A stretch of DNA of 64,000 nucleotides from Thermoclostridium stercorarium subsp. stercorarium DSM 8532 (lineage in GTDB: Bacteria > Bacillota > Clostridia > DSM-8532): positions 2,454,627-2,518,626 of the forward strand of contig NC_020134.1 in the NCBI RefSeq assembly GCF_000331995.1. Reading direction: 5' to 3'. Numbering within the stretch: position 1 is the stretch's first letter; every line of letters begins with the position of its first letter. The notes under the pieces were generated by a model that saw only the letters and a list, made by a program, of their open reading frames with translations, had not been told where the DNA came from and made no database searches. Of the stretch, positions 7,180 to 16,019 are shown in pieces. The translations under genes and the position numbers were made by a program.

Positions 7180-9510
7180 TTACATTATTTTAAAAACTGC
7201 TTCATGTATGGGTATAATTCTGACGCTTCGGAGCTCGGCCATCGCCTCTTCGGCTTTTTCAAGCCTTCCTGCCATCGTTGACGATACATCTATTTTTACA
7301 TTCTTTTTTACGGGGTTCAGAACAAAAGTTATTTTATTACCCTTACCCGGATTCCATGCACTTTTCAGGCCAATTTCCCAGACCGATCCGTTATAGAAGT
7401 TATCGGAAATAAGTTCCCCGTCGACAAAAGCATTCCCTATGTCTCCCATATATTCAATCTGAATCAGGGCTTCCTTGCAGTCATCATAACTTTCCGGTAT
7501 TTCCACTTCATATCTGAATTTCCCCAACTGTTTTACCGGAACAGAGACAATTCTCTCCTCCTCTTCGGTCCATTCAATCTCCACACCTTTCCATATTCCC
7601 TCTTCCACTTCACGGCAACTACCTGCTGTATCAATACGCTTCAAATTATGTGCGGGGTACATAAGCAATTTAACCTTTTGTCCGTTCATGCTTCTGTTTT
7701 CTATACGTATTTCAGCTCCGTCATATATAAGCGGGCTGTTACATAAAACTGCGGTTTCCCGGCCCCCGGCTTCTATCTTATAAAACATAAGGCTCTGTTC
7801 CCTTGTAAGTGTAACTATCCGGACCTCACCGTGTTTCCCGCCGATGACAAACGAAGACATTCTTCCGTTTTCGGGCCTGACCGATATCAGTTTTTCCGAT
7901 ACGCCCTTGCCGTCAATACTTTCAATTTCACCGCCGTCCCACACATATTCGGGCTCCATGCCTTCAGGGACAAAGAAGAAATATACAGGCGCCTTTTCAT
8001 CGCGGATTACTGACAACAACTGCGCCTTTGCATAAATAAGTCTGTATCCCCCCACATCCAGATTAAAAGGCAATATTGCCTCTTCTCCCGCTGCAAGGGA
8101 AATACCGGGTATTTCAATCTCCCCGTCGCGTAATTTGATTACCACTGTTTCGTCAGCTTTTGGCTTGCATTCAACATGATCCTGGAAATTGTTTATAAAC
8201 AGATAACCGCCTTTTCCGTCGGTTCTTGCGGCATATCTCAACGTATCCACGTCTTCGGGCCGGATGTCCTGCGAGCCTTCGGGCAGTATTGTGAAAGTTC
8301 TGCAAAAACTTTCAGTAAAATCCCGTACGAAAATGTGCAGTGCCTTAAGCCTGAAATAACTGGGCCTGAGCTGCCCGAACTCTCCGATTGGCGCCTGGTA
8401 GTCGTAGGATATTTTCGGGCACTGATGCTCATTTAAATACGGCAGTCTGGTTCCTTTCGGATTGCTTCCTCCGCGGTACATATAGTATCCGAGAAAATTA
8501 CAGCCCCCCGCCAGCTTAATGTTTGCCATTGCATCCACGCTTTCATAGGGCAGCTGGAATCTGTAATTATAAAAACAGGTCATGCCGCCGCCCATTTCGC
8601 AGCACGCATACGGAAAGCTCTCCGGGGCGTATCTTGGCTCAAAATTATATGTCTTAGGTACTTTATTATTATGATAATCCCTGTATATATACTCCGGCGT
8701 GGCGGGGTGTTCCCCGTCGTAATTGTAGAATATCCACGGCCAGTACGCATATCCGCCCCATAACGGAAGCATTTCCCCGGTGGGGGTAATCGCTCCTCCC
8801 CATGCGGTGCACGTATAAAAAGGTGCGATAATTCCCTCTTCCTGGGCAATCTGTTTCAGTTTAATCATGTATTCATCACCGTCATGGCCTCCGGGAATCC
8901 ACTCATTGGATGTACCGGTGGTCATCTCCCACGGCGCCGCGGAATGCATATATTCATTTTCTATCTGTACGCCGATAATCGGCCCCCCGTCCTTAAAATA
9001 CAGCCCTTCAAATTGTTCCGCGTATTTTCGGTAAATACGCCTTGTATATTCAAGGAAATCGGGATCAAGGCTTCGCACTTCAAAGGGTTTTCCGTACAGC
9101 CAGTCGGGCAGGCCGCCGTTTCTGACCTCGCCGTGGCAGAAAGGCCCAATTCGCACTATTACGTACATTTGGTGCTTGTGGCACAGCTGAAGAAATTTCC
9201 GTATATTTCTGTTTCCGCTGAAATTGAATACTCCCTCTTCTTCCTCGTGGTGAATCCAGAAGCAATATGTGGATACGATATTAAGACCGCCCATTTTCAT
9301 TTTTAGAATGGTATCTTCCCATCGACTTTCAGGTACTCTTGAATAATGGCACTCGCCGCTTATCGCAAAGAAAGGCCTGCCGTTGAATTCCATATAATAG
9401 TTCGTAAACGAAATCACGTTTCCGTCCGGATCGGTTCCACGGAATTTTTCGGAAAGAGGGAATATTCTTTTGTCTTCATAATTTGACAAATCCAAATGAT
9501 AAACCGCCAT
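7180..9510 (-). CDS. glycoside hydrolase family 35 beta-galactosidase-like enzyme
   Basis: A protein of about 776 residues with a GH35 catalytic (TIM barrel) domain in roughly its first 400 residues. The typical N-terminal signature is present (FFAISGECHYSRVPESRW). Counted from the start at 9516, Glu188 in IENEY is the likely acid/base and Glu307 in CCEMGGG the likely nucleophile. Beta-rich accessory domains follow, including a jelly-roll near the C-terminus. There is no signal peptide, so it should act in the cytoplasm on imported oligosaccharides, probably removing terminal beta-galactose. The start at 9510 fits the AAGGAAGG spacing better than the ATG at 9516. It follows the DUF5107/TPR gene by 59 bp in one operon. 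Confidence 0.85.
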   Translation of the reverse strand: MAVYHLDLSNYEDKRIFPLSEKFRGTDPDGNVISFTNYYMEFNGRPFFAISGECHYSRVPESRWEDTILKMKMGGLNIVSTYCFWIHHEEEEGVFNFSGNRNIRKFLQLCHKHQMYVIVRIGPFCHGEVRNGGLPDWLYGKPFEVRSLDPDFLEYTRRIYRKYAEQFEGLYFKDGGPIIGVQIENEYMHSAAPWEMTTGTSNEWIPGGHDGDEYMIKLKQIAQEEGIIAPFYTCTAWGGAITPTGEMLPLWGGYAYWPWIFYNYDGEHPATPEYIYRDYHNNKVPKTYNFEPRYAPESFPYACCEMGGGMTCFYNYRFQLPYESVDAMANIKLAGGCNFLGYYMYRGGSNPKGTRLPYLNEHQCPKISYDYQAPIGEFGQLRPSYFRLKALHIFVRDFTESFCRTFTILPEGSQDIRPEDVDTLRYAARTDGKGGYLFINNFQDHVECKPKADETVVIKLRDGEIEIPGISLAAGEEAILPFNLDVGGYRLIYAKAQLLSVIRDEKAPVYFFFVPEGMEPEYVWDGGEIESIDGKGVSEKLISVRPENGRMSSFVIGGKHGEVRIVTLTREQSLMFYKIEAGGRETAVLCNSPLIYDGAEIRIENRSMNGQKVKLLMYPAHNLKRIDTAGSCREVEEGIWKGVEIEWTEEEERIVSVPVKQLGKFRYEVEIPESYDDCKEALIQIEYMGDIGNAFVDGELISDNFYNGSVWEIGLKSAWNPGKGNKITFVLNPVKKNVKIDVSSTMAGRLEKAEEAMAELRSVRIIPIHEAVFKIM

Positions 9511-9569
9511 ACCCATACCCCTTCCTTTTTATGAATTCCGGCAAAGGCATACTTTTTAATAAATAAGCG

Positions 9570-12500
9570 CTAAGTTCTATCTGCAAGGTACCTTTGGTAA
9601 ACCCTGCACATCATATGAGAAGGCTCAATTTTTACCGCTTCGTCAAGGAAATTCTTCGCCTTTTCAAAATTACCCAGTCCTATATTACCAAGGGCCATCA
9701 GGTAAAAGCAATGGGCACGGTTTCTTATTGTATAATCCTCCTCAAAAATTCCGAAATCAGGCAGTGAAACCGCAAAGTAATCAATTTTGACTTCATCGTC
9801 CAAATGCTGTTCACCGTAATCAATCAGGCGGTAAAACCGGGATTTTGCCTCTGCGATCCTTCCCAGTTTCTGATAAGCCAATCCCTGATACAGAATCATA
9901 TCGGCAGGCTGGTCGTAATAATACATAATCCCTTTAGGTTCGTAATTTCCTTCTGTAGCCCGTTCATAACATTCCTTTGCCTCCTGGATTTTTCCCAGCG
10001 CCTCCAGCACCAGTCCAAGATTATAATAAATGTGGTTATCCTTCGTTCCTTCAAGTTTGCCTTCGCCCAGATTTTCGGGATATACAAGGGCCTGCCTCAG
10101 TAATCTCTCCGCATCGCAAAAATGTCCTTCAGCCTTCGCCTTTGCTGCCATCTCAAGAAGGGACAGCTTATACTGAGTTGCAATTTTGCCTTCCCCGCCT
10201 TCCCATGGATGGAACCTGTGCCCCATTATGCATTCGTAGGCCTTTTCATAATAACCGCACATGTTAAGCAGAGTTACGTATTCGGTGTATAAATCATCCC
10301 GTCTTTCAATCAATTCCTTATGTGCTTCATAATTTTTCAGACGTTCTTCAAAACTCATTCCCAGTTTTTTATACAACTGATCCAGTTCCATAAATACCCG
10401 CTCATCACGGGGATTCAGTCGAAACGCCTTTTCCATTTCCGCTTTGGCTTTGTCCCGGGCTTTCAGTTTGTTGTAATAGGCTACCGCCAGGTTCCGGTGA
10501 ATTATGTAAAAATCAGGTTCTGCTTCAGCGGCTTCTTCCCACAGCAAAACCGCCTTCTGCCACTGCAGCTTGTCGTAATAGAGATTCCCAAGGTAGTATT
10601 TCGCTCTGACCCCGTTTCCGAAATCAATGGCAAAACGGAGCACCGCAATATCTTCCGGTTTGTTCGGGAAACAATAGTCTGTCGGGCGGCTTTCGGCTTC
10701 ATTTATAAGTTCCCGAACATTGTCATCGCTTTCTCCCGTTAAATGCCTGTAGTATGCTTCATAATACTTCAGCATCGGGTATTTGCCCGTACATTCGTTA
10801 AGTAACGCCACTGCTTCTTCATAAGCGCCGAACTCAGCGTAATCCCTTGCTGTCATAAGATAGTTTTCATGGAAATTTCGCATTCTTCTGTTCAATTCCA
10901 CTCTAAGTTCGGCACTGTTACCGTTTATAATAACTTTCTCGTTTCCCGACACGAAATCGAACGGATCCAGCCTGAGATTTTCTTCTATCAGCGCTTTGCA
11001 TTCATTTATCCGTCCCAGTTTTCTGAGTATATATGCTTTCAGGCCTCTTGCCTTAATATTGTGGGAGTTCTTAACCAGTCCCCTTTCCACGTGTTCCAAA
11101 GCCTTTGTGAAATTTCCCTTTTTCGCATCGATTGCCGCCAGAAAATAATACGACATTTCCTGCTGTTCGTTGCTCCACGTCGCCTTATAGAAAGCGTCAT
11201 AGGCCTCCTCGTCCCTGCCCTGGTATAAGAGGACCAGACCCAGAAGATAATAGCTTTCGCTGTTATATGGATTGGGGTTTCTTTCGGTCAATCGTTTCAA
11301 TGCCGTCCTGAAATGTTTTTCTGCGTTTGCAAAATCGCCCCTTCTCATTAACAGCAGACCATAAGCGTTGTTAATTCTTATGTCTCCGGGATCCCTCTTC
11401 AGTCCCTCCAGATAATACGGATCGGGCAGATACGTAGCATGCCTGTACTGTTCAATATGAAGTCCGGTTAAATACAATTCCTCGTTCGTCATAATCTCGG
11501 TGGGATCCTTTGCAGCCTTTGCCGGTTCGGGCATCTTCTGAATTTCCTCAGGTTCCGGCTGATACTCCACAAGGCATTTTCCATCGGCAAAAACGCGCAG
11601 TTTCAGCTTCTCATCCTCCGCTTTCCCCAGACCTAATTCCTTTTTCTTTAAAATCCTTTTATAAACGTCCACAGGTGAAAGCTTAACATTTTCCCTGAAA
11701 ATTTCGATCAAGCCGTAAGTCAATACTACCTCGGCATTTTCATAAATACCGGTGGCATAAGCGGCAATGAATATTTCCTCATCATTACAGCTTAAATTTA
11801 TTGCGGCTTCTGCTGTAGCGTTTTTAACCTGTCCAATCTCCTTATAGGGCATGAAATACTGTCTGAAGGTTTTCTCTTCAAAAGGCTTTAGCCAGCTGAA
11901 ATCGGGCTGATTGTCGGTATAAACGCCCGTCATCAGTTCGATATATGGCCCGTCCTCATCGGTCAGATTCCTCTCCCACGCCTTTCCAAAATCTCCACAA
12001 CCCCACGTCCATTGTTTCTTTCCGGGTGAAATGTGATGATCGGCTACATGAAGTATTCCCGCTTTTTTCCCGTGATCATAACCGCCAATAAAGTCATATT
12101 TGGATTTCTCGGCCATGAATGAAGTGGGAACCGGAATATTCTTATAACGGGAAATATCCACACCCTCACTGTAATCCTTCTTATAGTAAATTCCTGTGGC
12201 AACCGGAAAACGTGAAACATCCCTCTTGCCGTGATCCATAACGGCGTGAACATCGGGCGGGAAAATTGACTGGGTATTTTCATTTGCCGGGAAAGCGGGA
12301 TTTGCCCACCAGAGAAAAGTCTGCGGAAGATGCGTGCGGTTGTATAGCTGTCCTGTAATTTCAATATAAGCCTTTCCGGGGTAAAGGGTGATTTTTGCAA
12401 TTGCCTTTGTGCCGTACATCTGATCCACGTCATGCAACAGCACCGACTTGCTCCCGTCTTCGTTATCAAAAAGAATAAAGTCCACCGGAAGGAAAGTGGT

Positions 12501-12875
12501 TGGTCTGTGATGCTGTGGCCAGTTGAATTCAATGCCCCCTGAAATCCACGGGCCCAACAGTCCTACCAGCGCGGGTTTTATTACCCTGTTGTGGTAAACA
12601 AAATCAAAACCGTTGGTCTTGTCGTATGCCCGCTGTATTCTGCCGCCCAGCTCGGGCAAAACCATAACTTTCAGATATTCATTTTCAAGAAAGACGGCGG
12701 TATATTCCTTGTCTTTCTTTTCATCGCAGATTTTTTCAATCACCGGGTACGGATACACTTTTCCGCTGCTTCCCTGATAAACCCGCTTTTCAAGAAACAT
12801 TGGAACTTTTTCAGGTTCCCCTGTGCCATAAGTGGGTATTATAACTTTTTCAACCCAAGCCTTAACACCGTTCAT
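9570..12875 (-). CDS. DUF5107 domain protein with C-terminal TPR repeats
   Basis: A very large cytoplasmic protein (about 1101 residues). The first 400 residues match the DUF5107 type, a galactose-mutarotase-like beta-sandwich, with motifs such as LPELGGRIQRAYDK and ISGGIEFNWPQHH. A region of about 100 residues follows, then many tetratricopeptide repeats to the end (for example NNAYGLLLMRRGDFANAEKHF and YYNLGLVLEALGKIQEA). Proteins of this build are found beside glycosidases; the reaction is not known to me, but the fold suggests sugar binding or epimerisation. The ATG at 12875 has AAAGGTGATT upstream. It is the first gene of the GH35 operon, divergent from an AraC regulator. Confidence 0.75.
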   Translation of the reverse strand: MNGVKAWVEKVIIPTYGTGEPEKVPMFLEKRVYQGSSGKVYPYPVIEKICDEKKDKEYTAVFLENEYLKVMVLPELGGRIQRAYDKTNGFDFVYHNRVIKPALVGLLGPWISGGIEFNWPQHHRPTTFLPVDFILFDNEDGSKSVLLHDVDQMYGTKAIAKITLYPGKAYIEITGQLYNRTHLPQTFLWWANPAFPANENTQSIFPPDVHAVMDHGKRDVSRFPVATGIYYKKDYSEGVDISRYKNIPVPTSFMAEKSKYDFIGGYDHGKKAGILHVADHHISPGKKQWTWGCGDFGKAWERNLTDEDGPYIELMTGVYTDNQPDFSWLKPFEEKTFRQYFMPYKEIGQVKNATAEAAINLSCNDEEIFIAAYATGIYENAEVVLTYGLIEIFRENVKLSPVDVYKRILKKKELGLGKAEDEKLKLRVFADGKCLVEYQPEPEEIQKMPEPAKAAKDPTEIMTNEELYLTGLHIEQYRHATYLPDPYYLEGLKRDPGDIRINNAYGLLLMRRGDFANAEKHFRTALKRLTERNPNPYNSESYYLLGLVLLYQGRDEEAYDAFYKATWSNEQQEMSYYFLAAIDAKKGNFTKALEHVERGLVKNSHNIKARGLKAYILRKLGRINECKALIEENLRLDPFDFVSGNEKVIINGNSAELRVELNRRMRNFHENYLMTARDYAEFGAYEEAVALLNECTGKYPMLKYYEAYYRHLTGESDDNVRELINEAESRPTDYCFPNKPEDIAVLRFAIDFGNGVRAKYYLGNLYYDKLQWQKAVLLWEEAAEAEPDFYIIHRNLAVAYYNKLKARDKAKAEMEKAFRLNPRDERVFMELDQLYKKLGMSFEERLKNYEAHKELIERRDDLYTEYVTLLNMCGYYEKAYECIMGHRFHPWEGGEGKIATQYKLSLLEMAAKAKAEGHFCDAERLLRQALVYPENLGEGKLEGTKDNHIYYNLGLVLEALGKIQEAKECYERATEGNYEPKGIMYYYDQPADMILYQGLAYQKLGRIAEAKSRFYRLIDYGEQHLDDEVKIDYFAVSLPDFGIFEEDYTIRNRAHCFYLMALGNIGLGNFEKAKNFLDEAVKIEPSHMMCRVYQRYLADRT

Positions 12876-12905
12876 AACCAATCACCTTTTTAAATTTATT
12901 TTTAT

Positions 12906-12928
12906 TGTCATGGCTTTTCCTAATGTCA
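12906..12928. promoter_or_regulatory. direct repeat in the AraC / DUF5107 divergent region
   Basis: TGTCA occurs at 12906-12910 and 12924-12928, 18 bp apart on the same face, between the divergent AraC and DUF5107-GH35 genes. AraC-type activators often bind such spaced direct repeats upstream of the -35 region. The repeat is short and could be chance. Confidence 0.25.
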
Positions 12929-13060
12929 CTTTTAATATAAACGATGCCCAAAGATGAAACATTATTTATAATTGCTGAGTTATTTAGAATTTTTGCTATT
13001 GCCTGTTTGCTTGTCAGTCCCTTAAAATATTGGTACAAACCGGTTCCGGAGGTGCATGTT

Positions 13061-13909
13061 ATGAAGTCCTGCGAAGAGCTTGTCGCGCACGAATCGGAGT
13101 ATTTCATCTATTATCCCAGCAAAACCGCCCAAAAGATGTTTCTCTATCCCCTATACGCCGGATATTTTATATACAAAAGCGGTTATTCACTGAGGAGAAA
13201 CTCCTATGACAGCTTTTTAATCATGTATATCCAGAAAGGAAAACTTACTCTTGAATACGAAGGCCGTACACAGGATGTAACGGCAGGTAACTTTGTATTT
13301 ATAGACTGCTATAAGCCGCACGCCTATTATTCAGATACCGGCTGGGAATCGCTCTGGTGCCACTTTGACGGCGTAACTGCAAGAGCACACTATGAAAGTA
13401 TTGTTTCCCGCCTCGGAAATTCATTTTTTATGCCCGATCCCTATCCGGTGTTATCAAAGCTGTCGGCTATATATAACACTTTTTATTCGGGTGATGTCAT
13501 CAAAGAACCCCTTATGTCCAAGTACCTTAACGATATTCTGACGGCCTTTCACCTGTATACCCCCAACAGTGTACTGCCCCGGGATTATATAAACGTAGTG
13601 GAGGAAACCATTTCCTATATCAACAAGAATTTTGCCCGGAACATTAACGTTGAACACCTGGCTGAACGGACCGGATTCAGCCCGTACCATTTTATCAGGA
13701 TATTTAAGAAAGAAACAGGCCTGACGCCGTATGAATACATTGTCAACGTGCGCATCAATACGGCGAAATATCTGCTCAGAAACTCCCGCCTTTCGGTAAA
13801 GGATATCTGTTATTCCACGGGATTCTCCAGTGAAAGTGTCTTCTGCAGCGCCTTTAAAAGGCGCCTGGGCGTAACTCCCACCGAATACAGGACAATGAAA
13901 GGGAATTAA
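13061..13909 (+). CDS. AraC family transcriptional regulator
   Basis: A 282-residue regulator with an N-terminal cupin-like sugar-sensing domain (about residues 20-150, including YIQKGKLTLEYEGR and a CYKPHAYYSD metal/ligand-type segment) and a C-terminal double helix-turn-helix (about 180-280) with FSPYHFIRIFKKETGLTPYEYI and SVFCSAFKRRLGVTPTEYR. The ATG at 13061 is used because GGAGG lies 8 bases upstream; the longer frame from 12944 would add an unrelated hydrophobic leader. It diverges from the DUF5107-GH35 operon, which it probably activates in response to the substrate sugar (inference from layout). Confidence 0.88.
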   Translation: MKSCEELVAHESEYFIYYPSKTAQKMFLYPLYAGYFIYKSGYSLRRNSYDSFLIMYIQKGKLTLEYEGRTQDVTAGNFVFIDCYKPHAYYSDTGWESLWCHFDGVTARAHYESIVSRLGNSFFMPDPYPVLSKLSAIYNTFYSGDVIKEPLMSKYLNDILTAFHLYTPNSVLPRDYINVVEETISYINKNFARNINVEHLAERTGFSPYHFIRIFKKETGLTPYEYIVNVRINTAKYLLRNSRLSVKDICYSTGFSSESVFCSAFKRRLGVTPTEYRTMKGN

Positions 13910-13976
13910 GCAGGTTGCCTAAACTAAAAAGTATATTATAATGATTATAAACTACTGTCATCAGGGAGATGAAAAA

Positions 13977-14681
13977 ATGCGACTGTATATTATACGCCAT
14001 GCTGATCCTGATTACGAAAACGATACGATAACCCCCGACGGGCATCTGGAAGCCAGGGCTCTTGCAGAGCGGATGCGCAGGACAGGGCTCGACAAAATAT
14101 TCTGTTCACCGCTGGGACGGGCAATGGCAACAATGAAATATACCGCCGATGCTTTAGGCATGGACTATGAAATCCTGGACTGGACCAGGGAACTGCATGA
14201 ATTATGGTTTGAAAACACCCCATGGGGCCCGTCGATGACATGGGATATTCCGGGTGAATTCATACGAAGCCGCGACACAATGCCAAACCATGAAACATGG
14301 ATGAAGGAGGAGTTTTTTAACCAGCCAATTATTTCCGAAGCTTTTGAAAAAGTAAAAAAAGGTTCGGATGATTTTCTGAAGAGTCTGGGCTATGAGAGAA
14401 TCGGTGGCAGGTACAGAATTTTAAAACGGAACACGTACAAAATTGCGGTCTTCTGTCATAACGGCCTTGCTCTGACGTGGCTTGCCCATCTTCTCGAAAT
14501 TCCTTTGACATTAATGTGGTCGGGGTTCTGGCTTGCTCCGACGTCGGTGACCACCGTTCTTTTTGATGAACGCTCAGATGAGTGGGCTGTTCCGAGGTGT
14601 CTGTATGTAGGGGACATTTCTCATTTGTATCACGCCGGGCTGCAGGAAAAGCCAAGCGGCATAATCAGAAACTTTTATTAA
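13977..14681 (+). CDS. histidine phosphatase (phosphoglycerate mutase-like) family protein
   Basis: A 234-residue protein of the histidine phosphatase superfamily. The catalytic motif is at the N-terminus as RHADPD (the family R-H-G is R-H-A here), with a second core element CSPLGRAMATM and a later FCHNGLALTWLAHLL carrying the distal His. The substrate is unknown; many such proteins dephosphorylate small molecules. The ATG at 13977 follows a CAGGGAGA site, which rules out the longer frame from 13941. It is 67 bp past the AraC gene and may be read from the same promoter. Confidence 0.8.
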   Translation: MRLYIIRHADPDYENDTITPDGHLEARALAERMRRTGLDKIFCSPLGRAMATMKYTADALGMDYEILDWTRELHELWFENTPWGPSMTWDIPGEFIRSRDTMPNHETWMKEEFFNQPIISEAFEKVKKGSDDFLKSLGYERIGGRYRILKRNTYKIAVFCHNGLALTWLAHLLEIPLTLMWSGFWLAPTSVTTVLFDERSDEWAVPRCLYVGDISHLYHAGLQEKPSGIIRNFY

Positions 14682-14692
14682 TTCCGGAAACG

Positions 14693-14722
14693 GGGATGGA
14701 GAAACCCAAATATCCATCCCTC
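14693..14722 (+). terminator. weak terminator-like hairpin after the histidine phosphatase
   Basis: GGGATGGA (14693-14700) pairs with TCCATCCC (14713-14720) around a 12-base loop, followed by only a short T-poor tail (TCTTAATTG). It lies 11 bases past the stop codon. Confidence 0.4.
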
Positions 14723-14817
14723 TTAATTGCAATCTTGTTTAAAGGAAATTATCACTCCGATTACACAGAAACGGACTATAAAAATATAAGGCTTTCATTA
14801 TGAGTAAGCGGAACTTT

Positions 14818-15222
14818 TTATGTAAAACGGAGTTTATACCGCTTTATATATTTCCTTGAATTTTTCAGCAAAAAATCCTTAAACAGATTAAGGTTCTCCA
14901 CATCCTTTTTTCTTATTAATGTAGCCTGGTTTGCCGTTAAATATAAAATAAAACAGTCTTTGCTTTCCAATACGGCATAAAACTGATTATATTTCAATTC
15001 TCCTTTTGACCTGAGCGCATCATTTTCAAAAACAATCCTGTCGACATAAAATTTTAAAGTATTTACGTTGTCAAAAGTCCCGGTTTTGTCGGTTTTCACC
15101 CGTTTTGCGTTTACCCTCTCAACCTTCAGTACTACGGTTAATACCGCAACGGCATATAAAAACACCCAGCCTAAAATGAATTTTACCGCGCTAAAATTCC
15201 CGTTGTCAAAAACAATAACCAA
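14818..15222 (-). CDS. YcxB-like membrane protein, start unclear
   Basis: A protein of at least 134 residues with an N-terminal hydrophobic part (a helix near LGWVFLYAVAVLTVV, and another just before the chosen start) and a YcxB-like C-terminal domain containing ELKYNQFYAVLESKDCFILYL and NLNLFKDFLLKN. YcxB proteins are of unknown function. The only clear start is a TTG at 15222. The frame stays open upstream to a stop near 15270 and that extra part encodes most of a first membrane helix, yet it has no usable start codon. The N-terminus may therefore have been lost by mutation. It stands alone between two plus-strand genes. Confidence 0.55.
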   Translation of the reverse strand: MVIVFDNGNFSAVKFILGWVFLYAVAVLTVVLKVERVNAKRVKTDKTGTFDNVNTLKFYVDRIVFENDALRSKGELKYNQFYAVLESKDCFILYLTANQATLIRKKDVENLNLFKDFLLKNSRKYIKRYKLRFT

Positions 15223-15349
15223 ACCGCCAAGCAGTGCAACAAAAATTTTAATCTTTTGTTTAAATTAAGTTCATATTTGCCAACTATAATGAAGGACAAG
15301 AAAAGGCAAAGTCAAACCCATATAAAATCAGAATATAAAAGGTGAAGAT

Positions 15350-16018
15350 ATGTTAAAAAGGAAAAGGCAAAGCAATACACAGCTCGTGGTGGCAGGGCGT
15401 CAGGTGGATATAGCCGACCAAATTCAGGATTTTCTTGAGTTAAGGCAACTGTATAATGCAGCAATGAGAAAAGTCAAAACCAAAGTTGAAATCCTGGGCG
15501 AGGAATTTCAGGTAAGGTATAACCACAATCCGATACATCATATTGAATGCAGGCTGAAAACCCCTCAAAGCATTATTGAAAAACTGAACCGCAAAGGATA
15601 TGAATTAAGTCTGGAATCAATCAGGAAAAATATTATGGATATAGCGGGTATCCGTGTTATATGTAATTACATCGACGATATTTACACAATCGCGGATTTG
15701 TTACTGAAACAGGATGATGTTGCATTAGTCCGGAAAAGAGACTACATAGCCAACCCGAAAGAAAACGGGTACCGCAGTCTGCACCTTGTGGTTGTTACAC
15801 CCGTGTTCTTGTCCGACAGGAAGGAACATGTTCCGGTGGAAGTTCAAATCCGTACCATTGCGATGGACTGCTGGGCCAGCCTTGAACACAATTTAATCTA
15901 CAAATCCTCCAGACCGTTGCCCGATAACATTAAGGAACAATTAAAAGAATGCGCCGATGCAGTGAATGCCATTGATATGAAAATCCGGGATATTTACAGG
16001 CAATTATGGCAATTGTAA
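15350..16018 (+). CDS. relQ: small alarmone synthetase (RelA/SpoT domain, YjbM/RelQ type)
   Basis: A 222-residue single-domain (p)ppGpp synthetase, which transfers pyrophosphate from ATP to GDP or GTP. The RelA/SpoT synthetase domain fills about residues 45-190, with DIAGIRVICNYIDDIY, the ENGYRSLHLVV substrate loop and EVQIRTIAMDCWASLEH carrying the catalytic Glu. There is no HD hydrolase or TGS/ACT domain, so this is a small alarmone synthetase and not the long Rel enzyme. An AAAGGTGA site precedes the ATG. Its stop at 16018 lies 1 base from the stop of the convergent rtcB gene. YjbM and YwaC types cannot be told apart with certainty here. Confidence 0.85.
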   Translation: MLKRKRQSNTQLVVAGRQVDIADQIQDFLELRQLYNAAMRKVKTKVEILGEEFQVRYNHNPIHHIECRLKTPQSIIEKLNRKGYELSLESIRKNIMDIAGIRVICNYIDDIYTIADLLLKQDDVALVRKRDYIANPKENGYRSLHLVVVTPVFLSDRKEHVPVEVQIRTIAMDCWASLEHNLIYKSSRPLPDNIKEQLKECADAVNAIDMKIRDIYRQLWQL

Positions 16019-16019
16019 T

